A stretch of DNA of 44,806 nt from Lentzea indica (GTDB lineage Bacteria; Actinomycetota; Actinomycetes; Mycobacteriales; Pseudonocardiaceae): assembly GCF_012184385.1 (NCBI RefSeq), contig NZ_VSRL01000048.1:1-44806 (forward strand), written 5' to 3'. Both the position numbers and the translations under genes were made by a program. How positions within the stretch are numbered: the first letter of the stretch is position 1; each line of letters begins with the position of its first letter. The notes under the pieces are model-generated. The model ran no database searches. It was not told the DNA's origin and saw nothing but the letters and a program-made list of their open reading frames with translations. This document shows positions 19,217 to 27,371 of the stretch, one piece after another.

Positions 19217-20183
19217 CCCAGGATCCGTGTCCGGTGGAGCCGGACTCGAGGCGTCCGCAGCGGCCGGCGTCGACCAGGCCAGCCACCTCGACGACTCGTC
19301 GCAGAAGCAGCGCAAGCCCCGCTCGCTCTGGAGCGACGCGTGGGGCGAACTGCGCACCAAGCCCACGTTCATCATCTCGCTGGTGATCATCGCGGTCATC
19401 GTTCTCATCGCGGTCTGGCCGACGCTGTTCACGTCAGTCGACCCGCGTCACGCCAACCTCGACAAGTCGCTCGCCGCGCCGTCCGGTGACGCGTGGTTCG
19501 GCTACGACCTGCAGGGCTACGACGTCTACGCCCGCGCCATGCACGGCGCTCGCGCGTCGCTGCTGGTCGGGTTGTTCGCGACGCTGCTGACCGTGCTGAT
19601 CGGCTCGATCATCGGCATCATCGCCGGCTACGCGAAGACGTGGATCGACAGCCTGCTGTCGCGGTTCAGCGACATCTTCGCCGGCGTGCCGTTCGTGCTC
19701 GGTGCGATCGTCATCCTGACCACGCTCAACGCGCCGACCGAGAACCCCGGTCAGGTCCGGATCATCACGCAGGTGGTGCTCTCGATCGCCGTGCTGTCGT
19801 GGCCGGTGGCGATGCGCATCATGCGTTCCGCGACTTTGGTGGCGAAGCAGCAGGACTACGTGCGGGCCGCGCGTGGCCTCGGTGCCTCTCCGCTGCGGAT
19901 CGTGTTCCGGCACCTGCTGCCCAACACGGTCGCCCCGGTGCTCGTCTACGCCACGATCGCCCTGGGTGCCTTCATCGGTGCCGAGGCGACGCTGGCGTTC
20001 CTCGGCATCGGCCTGCGTCCGCCGGTCGTGTCGTGGGGCGTGATGATCTCGGAGTCCCGTGACTACTTCCAGTCGGCACCGCACATGCTGCTGTTCCCCG
20101 CGGGCTTCGTGACCGTCACCGTGCTTGCCTTCGTCATGCTCGGCGACGCCGTGCGCGACGCACTCGACCCCAAGTCCCGATAG
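19209..20183 (+). CDS. Peptide ABC transporter permease (DppC/OppC-like)
   Basis: 324 residues. The first 45 are hydrophilic, a longer cytoplasmic lead than usual, then a membrane segment (FIISLVIIAVIVLIAVWPTLF), the conserved HANLDKSLAAPSGDAWFGYD stretch (OppC_N type), five more segments, and the EAA loop RSATLVAKQQDYVRAARGLGAS. It is the second half of the pore. It is co-translated with the upstream permease (8-bp overlap) and followed 10 bp later by the first ATPase gene. Confidence 0.95.
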   Translation: MSDPGSVSGGAGLEASAAAGVDQASHLDDSSQKQRKPRSLWSDAWGELRTKPTFIISLVIIAVIVLIAVWPTLFTSVDPRHANLDKSLAAPSGDAWFGYDLQGYDVYARAMHGARASLLVGLFATLLTVLIGSIIGIIAGYAKTWIDSLLSRFSDIFAGVPFVLGAIVILTTLNAPTENPGQVRIITQVVLSIAVLSWPVAMRIMRSATLVAKQQDYVRAARGLGASPLRIVFRHLLPNTVAPVLVYATIALGAFIGAEATLAFLGIGLRPPVVSWGVMISESRDYFQSAPHMLLFPAGFVTVTVLAFVMLGDAVRDALDPKSR

Positions 20184-20193
20184 GGGAGATCTC

Positions 20194-21180
20194 GTGACTC
20201 AGCCATTGCTGGAGGTCGAGGATCTCCACGTGGAATTCCGCACCCGCGACGGTGTCGCCAAGGTGCTCAACGGCGTTTCGTACCACGTCTCGGCGGGCGA
20301 AACCCTTGCGGTGCTGGGGGAATCCGGCTCCGGCAAGTCCGTGACCGCGCAGACGATCATGGGCATCCTGGACATGCCGCCGGCGTTCATCACCAAGGGC
20401 ACGATCAAGTTCCGCGGTGAGGACCTGCTGACCAAGCCGGCGGACGAGCGTCGCGACGTTCGTGGCGAGGGCATCGCCATGATCTTCCAGGACGCTCTGT
20501 CCGCCCTGAACCCCGTGTTCACGGTCGGGTTCCAGATCGAGGAGCAGCTGCGCGTCCGCCGCGGGATGTCCAAAGCGGACGCTCGCAAGCGCGCGGTCGA
20601 GCTGCTCGACCAGGTCAAGATCCCGAACGCTCGCGGCCGGATCTCCGACTACCCGCACCAGTTCTCCGGCGGTATGCGGCAGCGCGCGATGATCGCGATG
20701 TCGCTGGCGCTCGACCCGGAGCTGCTGATCGCGGACGAGCCCACGACCGCGCTGGACGTCACCGTGCAGGCCCAGATCATGGACCTGCTGGCGGAGATCC
20801 AGAAGGAACGTGACATGGGCATGATCCTGATCACCCACGACCTCGGCGTGGTCGCCGACGTCGCGGACAGGATCTCGGTCATGTACGCGGGCCGCATCGT
20901 CGAGCACGCCGACGTGTACGAGCTGTTCCGCGCGCCGGGCCACCCGTACACCGAGTCGCTGCTGGAGTCCCTGCCCAGGCTCGACCTGAAGGGCCAGGAG
21001 CTCAAGACGATCAAGGGTCTGCCGCCGTCGCTGACCAACATCCCGCCGGGCTGCCCGTTCAACCCGCGCTGCCCGCGCGCGTTTGACAAGTGCGTCACCG
21101 AGGTGCCCGCGGTGCACAATCTCGGCATGGGCCGCACCAGCCGGTGCCACATCGCGGAGGAGGTTGTCGCTCGTGGCTGA
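20194..21180 (+). CDS. Peptide ABC transporter ATPase (DppD/OppD-like)
   Basis: 328 residues. Walker [10 protein letters not shown]-loop [15 protein letters not shown] signature [12 protein letters not shown], Walker [14 protein letters not shown] and H-loop ITHDLGVV are all intact. The C-terminal oligopeptide/dipeptide extension has the cluster [15 protein letters not shown] expected for this subfamily, where cysteines may hold an Fe-S cluster. GTG start at 20194 with GGGGAG five bases upstream; the open frame before it belongs to the permease region. Overlaps the next ATPase by 8 bp. Confidence 0.95.
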   Translation: MTQPLLEVEDLHVEFRTRDGVAKVLNGVSYHVSAGETLAVLGESGSGKSVTAQTIMGILDMPPAFITKGTIKFRGEDLLTKPADERRDVRGEGIAMIFQDALSALNPVFTVGFQIEEQLRVRRGMSKADARKRAVELLDQVKIPNARGRISDYPHQFSGGMRQRAMIAMSLALDPELLIADEPTTALDVTVQAQIMDLLAEIQKERDMGMILITHDLGVVADVADRISVMYAGRIVEHADVYELFRAPGHPYTESLLESLPRLDLKGQELKTIKGLPPSLTNIPPGCPFNPRCPRAFDKCVTEVPAVHNLGMGRTSRCHIAEEVVARG

Positions 21181-22170
21181 GCCAATCCTCGAGGTCGAGG
21201 ACCTCGTCAAGCACTTCCCGGTCCGCGTCGGCGTGCTGTTCAAGCGCACAGTGGGCCACGTCAAGGCCGTCGACGGGGTCTCGTTCTCGTTGAACAAGGG
21301 CGAAACCCTCGGCGTCGTGGGCGAGTCGGGCTGTGGCAAGTCCACCCTGGCCCAGGTGCTGATGCGCCTGGAGCCGCCGACGGCGGGCCTGGCCCGCTTC
21401 GAAGGCCGCGACATGTTCGCGATGAAGGGCGCTGAGCTGCGCAAGCTGCGCCGCGACATCCAGATCGTGCTGCAGGACCCGTACACCTCGCTGAACCCGC
21501 GCATGACGGTCGGCGACATCGTCGGTGAGCCCTACGAGATCCACACCGAGGTCGCGCCGAAGGGCGACCGGCAGCGCAAGGTCCAGGAGCTGCTGGAGAT
21601 CGTCGGCCTGAACCCGGAGCACATCAACCGGTACCCGCACCAGTTCTCCGGCGGTATGCGGCAGCGCATCGGCATCGCGCGGGCGCTGGCGCTGAAGCCC
21701 AAGGTGATCGTGTGCGACGAGCCGGTGTCCGCGCTGGACGTCTCGATCCAGGCGCAGGTGATGAACCTGCTGGGCGACCTGCAGACCGAGATGGGTCTGT
21801 CGTACGTGTTCATCGCGCACGACCTCTCGGTGGTGCGGCACATCTCCGACCGCGTCGCGGTGATGTACCTCGGCAAGATCGTTGAGATCGGCACCGAGGA
21901 CGAGATCTACGAGCGCCCGATGCACCCGTACACGCAGGCGTTGCTGTCCGCCGTGCCGGTGCCGGACCCGACCCAGCGCGGCCGGCGCGATGTCATCCGT
22001 CTGACGGGCGACGTGCCTTCGCCGATCGACCCGCCGTCGGGCTGCCGGTTCCGCACCCGGTGCTGGAAGGCGCAGGACATCTGCGCGACCGAGGTACCGG
22101 AGCTCATCGTGCGCACCGACGGCGGCACCCCGCCGCGTGCCACTTCGCCGAGGAGCGCGCGGTCGTCTGA
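21173..22170 (+). CDS. Peptide ABC transporter ATPase (DppF/OppF-like), apparent C-terminal frameshift
   Basis: About 330 residues by family comparison. Walker [10 protein letters not shown], signature [12 protein letters not shown], Walker [15 protein letters not shown] and H-loop IAHDLSVVR are intact, and the extension [15 protein letters not shown] is present. After TDGGTPPR (about 22135) the frame changes: the expected ending [10 protein letters not shown] and a TGA (22168-22170) lie in the -1 frame, 15 bp before a terminator hairpin. In the original frame translation would run on to 22825 through sequence antisense to the kinase and GNAT genes. One missing base in a CCCCGCCGCG run, or programmed -1 slippage, would explain it. 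ATPase function should not be affected because all motifs precede the shift. Confidence 0.85.
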
Positions 22171-22174
22171 CGCG

Positions 22175-22741
22175 TCAGCCGGGAGAGGGGCCGTGCCTTC
22201 GGGTGCGGCCCCTCAACTCGTCAAAGGCCCGTTTTCCCGTTGCCTGGACCAGGAACCCCCTGATCGCGAGCGCGCATTCGCGTGGACTGCTGGTGCTGGT
22301 GTCGCACTCGAAGTCGTAAAGCCCGTGCTGGTGCACGAATGGCAGCTGTGCGGCTGCCTGGCCGGGGACGCGGTCACCGCGGGCTTTTTCGCGCCGTTCC
22401 AGCTCGTCTGGAGGGCAGTGAACGCCAACGAAGACGACGTCCAGGCCTTCCCACACGTCCAGGCAGTCCTGCAACCGCCACGGCTCGCTCAGCACGTGGT
22501 CGACCACGACGTCGTTGCCCGCCTGAGCCATTCCGGCCACCGCTCGGTGGAACCCCGCCCGCGTGCGGCGCAGAACGTCAGCGAGCTCGGGTCCGTCCAG
22601 TTCGAGCGTCCGTTCCACGGCGCGCAGGGCCCCGATGGCGTCCACGCTCAGGTGGAAGTACGGGGTGTCCAGAACCCGCAGCAGCTCCGAGGCGATGCTC
22701 GACTTGCCGGAGCTGGACGTCCCGTTGAGGAAGATGATCAG
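22175..22741 (-). CDS. P-loop kinase resembling chloramphenicol phosphotransferase, apparent CTG start
   Basis: 188 residues if started at the CTG (22741-22739). Translation then begins with (M)[20 protein letters not shown], the exact N-terminus expected for CPT-like kinases, with Walker A GTSSSGKS. The next canonical start, the GTG at 22645, would delete the whole nucleotide-binding loop. The CTG has GGGAG five bases upstream and overlaps the stop of the preceding GNAT as CTGA, the same style as the ATGA/GTGA junctions elsewhere in the window. Later motifs are [13 protein letters not shown] (catalytic Asp region) and [18 protein letters not shown]. Resistance to chloramphenicol is not implied; many homologues have unknown substrates. 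Last gene of a three-gene operon; its 3' end contains a terminator stem. Confidence 0.78.
   Translation of the reverse strand: MIIFLNGTSSSGKSSIASELLRVLDTPYFHLSVDAIGALRAVERTLELDGPELADVLRRTRAGFHRAVAGMAQAGNDVVVDHVLSEPWRLQDCLDVWEGLDVVFVGVHCPPDELERREKARGDRVPGQAAAQLPFVHQHGLYDFECDTSTSSPRECALAIRGFLVQATGKRAFDELRGRTRRHGPSPG
22185..22214. terminator. Bidirectional terminator with UUCG loop
   Basis: Positions 22185-22197 pair with 22202-22214 (13 bp including two G-T pairs) around a TTCG tetraloop. It lies 14 bp after the presumed DppF stop at 22170 and inside the last codons of the convergent kinase gene. Its position supports 22170 as the true end of the transporter operon. Confidence 0.75.
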
Positions 22742-23172
22742 CGGTTCTCCCTGGTGAGGTCGGTGATCGACACGCCAGGGGCCACCTCGCGCTCGCCCGT
22801 CTCCACGAATCCGCGCTTGCGGTAGAGCCGGAGCGCGGGCTCGTTCTTGCTACCCGTGCTGACGGTCTGCGGGCCGGCAGGGAGTGCGTCGAGCAGCTTG
22901 GTGGCGATGCCGCGACGGTGCGCACGCGGGTGCACGACCAGCCGACAGATGTCCACTGTGGACCCGTCGAGCTGGTACGACACCGCGCCCGCGAGACCTT
23001 CCTCGTCGTAGATCCCGAGGAAGATCTCGTCCGCGGCGCGGAGTTCCTCAGGCGTCTCGTGCAGTGGCGGGATGCCGTCGAAGCCGATCAGTTCGGCCTC
23101 GACGGCATAAGCCAGCCGCTGCACCGTCCACAGCTCGTGCAGAACGGTGCCATCAGACAGGTCGAGGATCAC
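22738..23172 (-). CDS. GNAT-family N-acetyltransferase
   Basis: 144 residues. [39 protein letters not shown] contains the acetyl-CoA motif [28 protein letters not shown] is the closing beta-strand region. It is a small single-domain acetyltransferase of unknown substrate. The GTG at 23172 overlaps the stop of the S10 peptidase gene (GTGA) and its own stop overlaps the CTG of the kinase, so three genes are translated as one coupled unit. The longer open frame upstream of the GTG is antisense-type composition and was discarded. Confidence 0.86.
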   Translation of the reverse strand: MILDLSDGTVLHELWTVQRLAYAVEAELIGFDGIPPLHETPEELRAADEIFLGIYDEEGLAGAVSYQLDGSTVDICRLVVHPRAHRRGIATKLLDALPAGPQTVSTGSKNEPALRLYRKRGFVETGEREVAPGVSITDLTRENR

Positions 23173-24629
23173 GTGTTGGAGGAGTTCCGCACGAAGTTCG
23201 CCAGGTCCTCGGACTGCCGGATCCTGCTGGGCTCGTGCACGTACATCATGTGGCCGGCCGGGTAGTAGGCCGACTCGATGTTCGCCGTCAGCTCCTTGGG
23301 AATCTGCAGGTGCGCGATGAGGTGCTCGGCCGCGAAGTACGGCGTGGCGCCGTCGTACCAGCCGAACGCGACGTGCACCTTGAGGTGCGGGTTCGCCCGC
23401 ATCGCCGCCGACAGCTTGCCCGCGGTCGTGACGTGACGGCCCTCGAACTCCTTGTAGGACCACTGTTCGATGGCCCGCGAAAGGATCTCGTACGGAAGGT
23501 CGTTGGAGTAGCCGAGCTCGGCGTGCAGGTAGTGGTTGAGCGAGGACGAGTACGGCCCGAGGATCGCGTCGATGGACGGGTCCGCGGAGATCCCTTCGCG
23601 GCCGTAGTCCGTGTCCCAGCCGGTGAAGCGGGCGTCGATGCGGCCGACGGTCTTGCGGTCGCGGCGCAGCAGCTCCGTGAAGAACCGGATGTGCTCGATG
23701 CGCAGGTCGACGGCGTCCACGTACTCCTCGGACAAACCGGTGAGCCTGGCCAGCTTCTCGATGGTGGCGGCGCGTTCCACATCCGAGAGACGGTTGCCGC
23801 GCGCGAGGGCGTACGGGTAGTCGCGGACCGCGAACTCCTCGGCCTCGGCGAGCACCTCCTCGAGCGGCCGGTCGCCGTGCAGGCCGTGGTAGTGCGCGAT
23901 CGCCGCGTACGTGGGCAGGAAGAGCGTGTAGCCGAGGTCGTGGCCTTCGTTGAACTCCAGCGTCGCGAAGTCCAGCACCGAGGAGATCAGCATGAGCCCG
24001 TTGAGGTACATGCCGTACTTCTTCTGCATGTGCTCAGCGAGGCCTGCCGCGCGGAGCGTTCCATACGACTCGCCGCACAGGAACTTCGGCGACATCCACC
24101 GGCCGTTGCGCGAGGTCCAGAGCCGGATGATCTCGGCGATGGAGTCGATGTCGGGCTGGTAGCCGTGGTAGCTGCCGGGCTTCTCGCCCTTCGCGGCGCG
24201 CGAGAACCCGGTCGACACCGGGTCGATGAACACGAGGTCGCTCACGGCCAGGAGCGACTCTTCGTTGTCCACGATCCCGTACGGCGGCGGCGTCATGTTG
24301 CCGACGTCGCCGCTCAGGACCCTGCGCGGCCCGAGGAGCCCCATGTGCAGCCACACGCTCGCAGATCCCGGTCCGCCGTTGAACGCGAACGTCACCGGCC
24401 TCTTCAGCGGGTCCGCGCCGTCGAGCGTGTACGCGGTCAGGAACACCTCGGCCTTGGGCTCGTGGCCCTCGAACACGCCGTCCTTGATCACTTCTTCCCT
24501 GAGCACGACACGCCCGGCGGTGGCGGTGTAGTTCAGCTCGCGGCCCTTGACGGTGATGCTGTGCTGGGTGGTGACCAGGTCATCAACAGGAGACTCGGGC
24601 TTCTTCTCGTCGGTCTTCTCCTCGGACAT
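23169..24629 (-). CDS. S10-family serine carboxypeptidase-like protein
   Basis: 486 residues. The oxyanion region FNGGPGSASVWLHMG, the nucleophile elbow CGESYGT (Ser about 188), a late Asp (WYDGATPYF) and the His in YPAGHMMYVHEPS form the S10 catalytic set. The N-terminus MSEEKTDEKKPESPVDDL is charged with no signal peptide, unlike the vacuolar or secreted eukaryotic enzymes, so the protein should be cytoplasmic. It removes C-terminal residues from peptides, or acts as a peptide hydrolase. Downstream location of a complete oligopeptide importer suggests a role in degrading imported peptides (inference). The ATG at 24629 is chosen because the divergent glycosylase begins just beyond it. Confidence 0.9.
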   Translation of the reverse strand: MSEEKTDEKKPESPVDDLVTTQHSITVKGRELNYTATAGRVVLREEVIKDGVFEGHEPKAEVFLTAYTLDGADPLKRPVTFAFNGGPGSASVWLHMGLLGPRRVLSGDVGNMTPPPYGIVDNEESLLAVSDLVFIDPVSTGFSRAAKGEKPGSYHGYQPDIDSIAEIIRLWTSRNGRWMSPKFLCGESYGTLRAAGLAEHMQKKYGMYLNGLMLISSVLDFATLEFNEGHDLGYTLFLPTYAAIAHYHGLHGDRPLEEVLAEAEEFAVRDYPYALARGNRLSDVERAATIEKLARLTGLSEEYVDAVDLRIEHIRFFTELLRRDRKTVGRIDARFTGWDTDYGREGISADPSIDAILGPYSSSLNHYLHAELGYSNDLPYEILSRAIEQWSYKEFEGRHVTTAGKLSAAMRANPHLKVHVAFGWYDGATPYFAAEHLIAHLQIPKELTANIESAYYPAGHMMYVHEPSRIRQSEDLANFVRNSSNT

Positions 24630-24644
24630 AGGAGCAACACTACG
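24630..24644 (+). promoter_or_regulatory. Shine-Dalgarno and non-canonical ACG start of the glycosylase gene
   Basis: AGGAG at 24630-24634 is followed after seven bases by ACG at 24642. In this frame no ATG, GTG or TTG exists upstream within the non-overlapping region, and the first canonical start downstream would remove two conserved cysteines. The site lies directly at the start codon of the divergent S10 gene. Confidence 0.5.
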
Positions 24645-25325
24645 GAACTCGACGATCGAATAACGGCCTGCCGAGCGTGCCCGCGCCTGGTCGCGTGGCG
24701 CGAGTCCGTCGCTGCCGTGAAGCGTGCGGCGTTCCGGGATCAGACCTACTGGGGCAAGCCGGTTCCGAGCTTCGGGCCCATCGACGCCTCGCTGCTCATC
24801 GTGGGCCTCGCCCCCGCCGCTCACGGCGCGAACCGGACCGGGCGGATGTTCACCGGCGACCGGTCCGGCGACTTCCTCTACCGGGCGCTGTACGAGGTCG
24901 GGCTGGCGTCACAGCCCGAGGCGTGGGCCGTGGACGACGGGCTGGAGCTGTACGGCGTCCGGATCGCCTCTCCGGTGCGGTGTGCGCCGCCGGCGAACAA
25001 GCCGACGCCCGAGGAACGGGACCGGTGCTCGCCGTTCCTGCGCGAGGAGCTCGGGCTGATGAAGTCGCTGCGGTCCGTGGTCGTGCTCGGGGCGTTCGGG
25101 TGGCAGGCGTTTCTGCCGTTGCTCGGGCCCGAGCGGCCCAAGTTCGGGCACGGGGTGGAGGTGTCGCTGGGCGGGTTGCGGGTGTTCGGGTGCTACCACG
25201 TTTCGCAGCAGAACACGTTCACCGGGAAGCTGACCCAGGAGATGCTGCAGGACGTGCTGAGGCGCGCCAGGGACGTCAGTGCAGGTTCAGAGATCCACCG
25301 GACGACGAATCAACCGGACGTGTGA
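24642..25325 (+). CDS. Family 5 uracil-DNA glycosylase (UdgB-like)
   Basis: 227 residues if started at ACG 24642. It removes uracil (and often hypoxanthine) from DNA. Markers are ITACRACPRLVAWRE at the N-terminus, the active-site motif GLAPAAHGANRTGRMFTGD, where family 5 lacks the usual catalytic polar residue, and CYHVSQQNTFTGKLT near the end. Four cysteines (about 10, 13, 114 and 129) fit the 4Fe-4S site. The C-terminal 20 residues (SAGSEIHRTTNQPDV) look non-conserved. Starting at the first canonical codon, a GTG near 24717, would remove Cys10 and Cys13 and destroy the cluster, so a non-standard ACG start, a point mutation or a sequence error is inferred. Confidence 0.88.
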   Translation, partial: TELDDRITACRACPRLVAWRESVAAVKRAAFRDQTYWGKPVPSFGPIDASLLIVGLAPAAHGANRTGRMFTGDRSGDFLYRALYEVGLASQPEAWAVDDGLELYGVRIASPVRCAPPANKPTPEERDRCSPFLREELGLMKSLRSVVVLGAFGWQAFLPLLGPERPKFGHGVEVSLGGLRVFGCYHVSQQNTFTGKLTQEMLQDVLRRARDVSAGSEIHRTTNQPDV

Positions 25326-25346
25326 CGCCAGACGTGGTCTTGGCGC

Positions 25347-25401
25347 TGTTCCACGAAGTACCATGTTCCATGTGTCGCGGAACGACGGAAAACATGGAAC
25401 A
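25347..25401. promoter_or_regulatory. TGTTCCA operator-like repeats
   Basis: TGTTCCA occurs at 25347-25353 and 25364-25370 (17 bp apart), and an inverted TGGAACA at 25395-25401. Positions 25364-25373 and 25392-25401 form a perfect 10-bp dyad with an 18-bp gap. They surround the first possible start of the AbiEi-like regulator, which fits autoregulation as known for AbiEi antitoxins binding inverted repeats at their own promoter. Confidence 0.5.
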
Positions 25402-26502
25402 GCTGTGGTCGAGCTAGCCAGCTCGTTCGAGCAGCAGGTTCGCTCTGTGCTGCCCTCCACGTGGTCTGTTCGTCTTGACATGCAGTCGTTCGCTACCAGG
25501 ACTCAGCGAAGTTTCGAGTCCGATGCTCAGGTTGTGATCGGTGCACCAGACGGGACGCACGCTGTGGTCCTGATCGAATGCAAGGGCGTGGTCGCCCCGA
25601 GGGACGTCGCACGGACTGCTCAGAAGACCGCGGCCGGTGCGGCCGTCATGTCAGGCCGCGGTATCCCCGTTGGCGCGATGGTGCTGGCCGCACCGTTCGT
25701 GTCTCCGACGACCCGAGCCCAGCTGGAACAGCACGGAATGGGTTGGTTCGATCTGACCGGAAACCTGCGTCTGAGGCTTGATGACCCTGCGGTCTTCCTC
25801 GATCGCACGGGAGCTGAGCGCAGCGGGTTCCGTGACCCCGCAGACCGGCTGCTCAAATCTCTCCGCGGACCCGCTGCAGCCAAGGTCGTGCTCGAACTGG
25901 CCGAGACCTCGTTGCCGGTGGGCGTCCGGGAGCTCGCTGAACGTGCGCAGGTTGGAGCAGCGACCAGCGCGAGAGTCCTCGAGTTGCTGGATCGGGAAGC
26001 GGCGATCACGAGAAGCGACGACGGTGTTGTCACTGCTGTCCGCAAGCGGTTGCTGATGGATCGCTGGGCGCAGGACTACAAGGTCATGGCCTCGAACGAA
26101 GTAATTGCGACGCTCGACCCGAGAGGGTTGAACCACGCGCTGAAGGCCTTGTCGTCTCTCGACACACGAGTCGCGGTGACGGGCTCGGCGGCTGCACGTG
26201 CATATCTACCTGACGGCGTGACACCTGTGTCACCAATCGTCTCGCTGAGCCTGTACGCCGAGGATCCGATCGGACTGATGAAGCAGCTCGGTCTGAGAAC
26301 TGCTGATCGCGGAACCAACGTGCTGGTCATGCGGCCATATGACGACGTCGTTCACACGAAGGCACGACTTGTCGGTGGCATCGAGTACGTGCCCCCGGCT
26401 CAGGTGGTCGCGGACTTGCTGACCGGACCTGGGCGGTCGACTGAGGAAGCCGAGCAGCTGATGGCAGCGCTCGAATCGATTGAACCAGGTTGGGAAAGAT
26501 GA
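25363..26502 (+). CDS. Nuclease-fold/winged-helix regulator, AbiEi-like antitoxin candidate
   Basis: 379 residues from ATG 25363; GTG 25405 (MVELASSFEQQ) is a credible alternative that would leave the operator dyad outside the gene. Residues about 15-130 resemble a PD-(D/E)XK nuclease fold: ESDAQVVIG with Asp54, then VVLIECKGVV with Glu72 and Lys74, then a Gln/Lys-bearing helix. Residues about 155-220 form a winged helix (LPVGVRELAERAQVGAATSARVLELL). The C-terminal third ends with YVPPAQVVADLLTGPGRSTEEAEQL, a pattern seen in AbiEi-type antitoxins. Its stop overlaps the start of the nucleotidyltransferase (ATGA). Third codon positions are more A/T-rich than in neighbours, suggesting acquisition. 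Either the nuclease motif is active or it is only a DNA-binding remnant. Confidence 0.7.
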   Translation: MFHVSRNDGKHGTAVVELASSFEQQVRSVLPSTWSVRLDMQSFATRTQRSFESDAQVVIGAPDGTHAVVLIECKGVVAPRDVARTAQKTAAGAAVMSGRGIPVGAMVLAAPFVSPTTRAQLEQHGMGWFDLTGNLRLRLDDPAVFLDRTGAERSGFRDPADRLLKSLRGPAAAKVVLELAETSLPVGVRELAERAQVGAATSARVLELLDREAAITRSDDGVVTAVRKRLLMDRWAQDYKVMASNEVIATLDPRGLNHALKALSSLDTRVAVTGSAAARAYLPDGVTPVSPIVSLSLYAEDPIGLMKQLGLRTADRGTNVLVMRPYDDVVHTKARLVGGIEYVPPAQVVADLLTGPGRSTEEAEQLMAALESIEPGWER

Positions 26503-27323
26503 TCTCGCAGGAGTACGTCAAGGCGCGGTCTGTGCTCCTTGATGCTCTGGATGGACTCGGGCCGCACCGAGACGCGCTTGTTCTTGTTGGTGCACAAGCG
26601 GTTTACCTGCACACGGGCGACGCGGATCTCGCAACGGCGCCAACCACGACGGACGCAGACATCGCGCTGGTACCTGGTCGGCTGGCGGACGAGCCGTCAC
26701 TCGTTGATGCGATGTGTGCGGCTGGGTTCGCTCCAGGCAAGCAACCAGGAAGCTGGGTCGGCCCGGGTGACATCACGGTCGACCTCATGGCTCCCGCGGC
26801 GCTGTGTGGCCAGGGTGGCAGGAGATCCGCTCACCTTCAGCCTCCGCACGAGGCCAAAGCCACTGCTCGCAGGACGCTCGGGCTGGAACCGGCGGTCGTG
26901 GACAACGCGGTCCATGTGATCAGCGCACTCGACCCTGGCGATCCCAGGTCGTTCGAGATCAAGGTCGCTGGGCCAGCGGCTCTTGTCGTCTCGAAGGTGG
27001 TCAAGATCGCTGAACGACGCGAACAGCAGTCGCATCGTCTGAAGCCCAAGGACGGACTCGACGTGCTGCGGTTGCTTCGCGCCGTTGACACGGAGTCGCT
27101 GGCAGGAAGCTTGGTGGGCGTTGCTTCAGACGAGCTGTCGAGTGTGGTGGTGGCGGGTGCCATCAAGGACCTTCGTGAACTCGCGGCAGGGCCAGATGAT
27201 CTCCTTCCACGTTTGGCCGCTGATGCAGAGCAGGGATTCAGCGACCCGGATGAGATCAAGATGTCGATGGTGGTGCTGGTCGGCGATCTTCTACAGGAGT
27301 TCGAACGACTGACCTCGGGATGA
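26499..27323 (+). CDS. Nucleotidyltransferase, AbiEii-like toxin candidate
   Basis: 274 residues. The start of the nucleotidyltransferase fold is ALVLVGAQAVYLHTG, and TTDADIALVPG supplies the two metal-binding aspartates (Asp52, Asp54). VDLMAPAAL and a Lys-containing KVAGPAALVVSKVVKIAERR follow, as in AbiEii/MenT-type proteins where a lysine contacts the nucleotide. The rest is helical. Known relatives transfer nucleotides to tRNA 3' ends or other RNAs and arrest growth. The ATG at 26499 overlaps the stop of the antitoxin-like gene; a TTG at 26490 is possible. Coupling with a DNA-binding partner makes a type IV toxin-antitoxin unit the best reading; toxicity is unproven. Confidence 0.75.
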   Translation: MISQEYVKARSVLLDALDGLGPHRDALVLVGAQAVYLHTGDADLATAPTTTDADIALVPGRLADEPSLVDAMCAAGFAPGKQPGSWVGPGDITVDLMAPAALCGQGGRRSAHLQPPHEAKATARRTLGLEPAVVDNAVHVISALDPGDPRSFEIKVAGPAALVVSKVVKIAERREQQSHRLKPKDGLDVLRLLRAVDTESLAGSLVGVASDELSSVVVAGAIKDLRELAAGPDDLLPRLAADAEQGFSDPDEIKMSMVVLVGDLLQEFERLTSG

Positions 27324-27333
27324 TCAGGCAGAG

Positions 27334-27371
27334 GGACGTGCTGCGCCGGGCTACTTCCCCGGCACGTCCCA
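27334..27371. terminator. Convergent terminator hairpin
   Basis: GGGACGTGC at 27334-27342 pairs with GCACGTCCC at 27363-27371 (9 bp). The stem spans the end of the convergent TIR gene and follows the nucleotidyltransferase stop by 10 bp, so it can serve both. Confidence 0.55.

Noticed and set aside
22171..22825. C-terminal extension of the DppF-like frame
   Set aside because: Composition is antisense-like, a terminator lies at 22185, and the family C-terminus is found in another frame ending at 22170.
22884..24641. Upstream extension of the glycosylase frame on the plus strand
   Set aside because: It is antisense to the S10 and GNAT genes and has no recognisable protein motif; only the part from 24642 is conserved.
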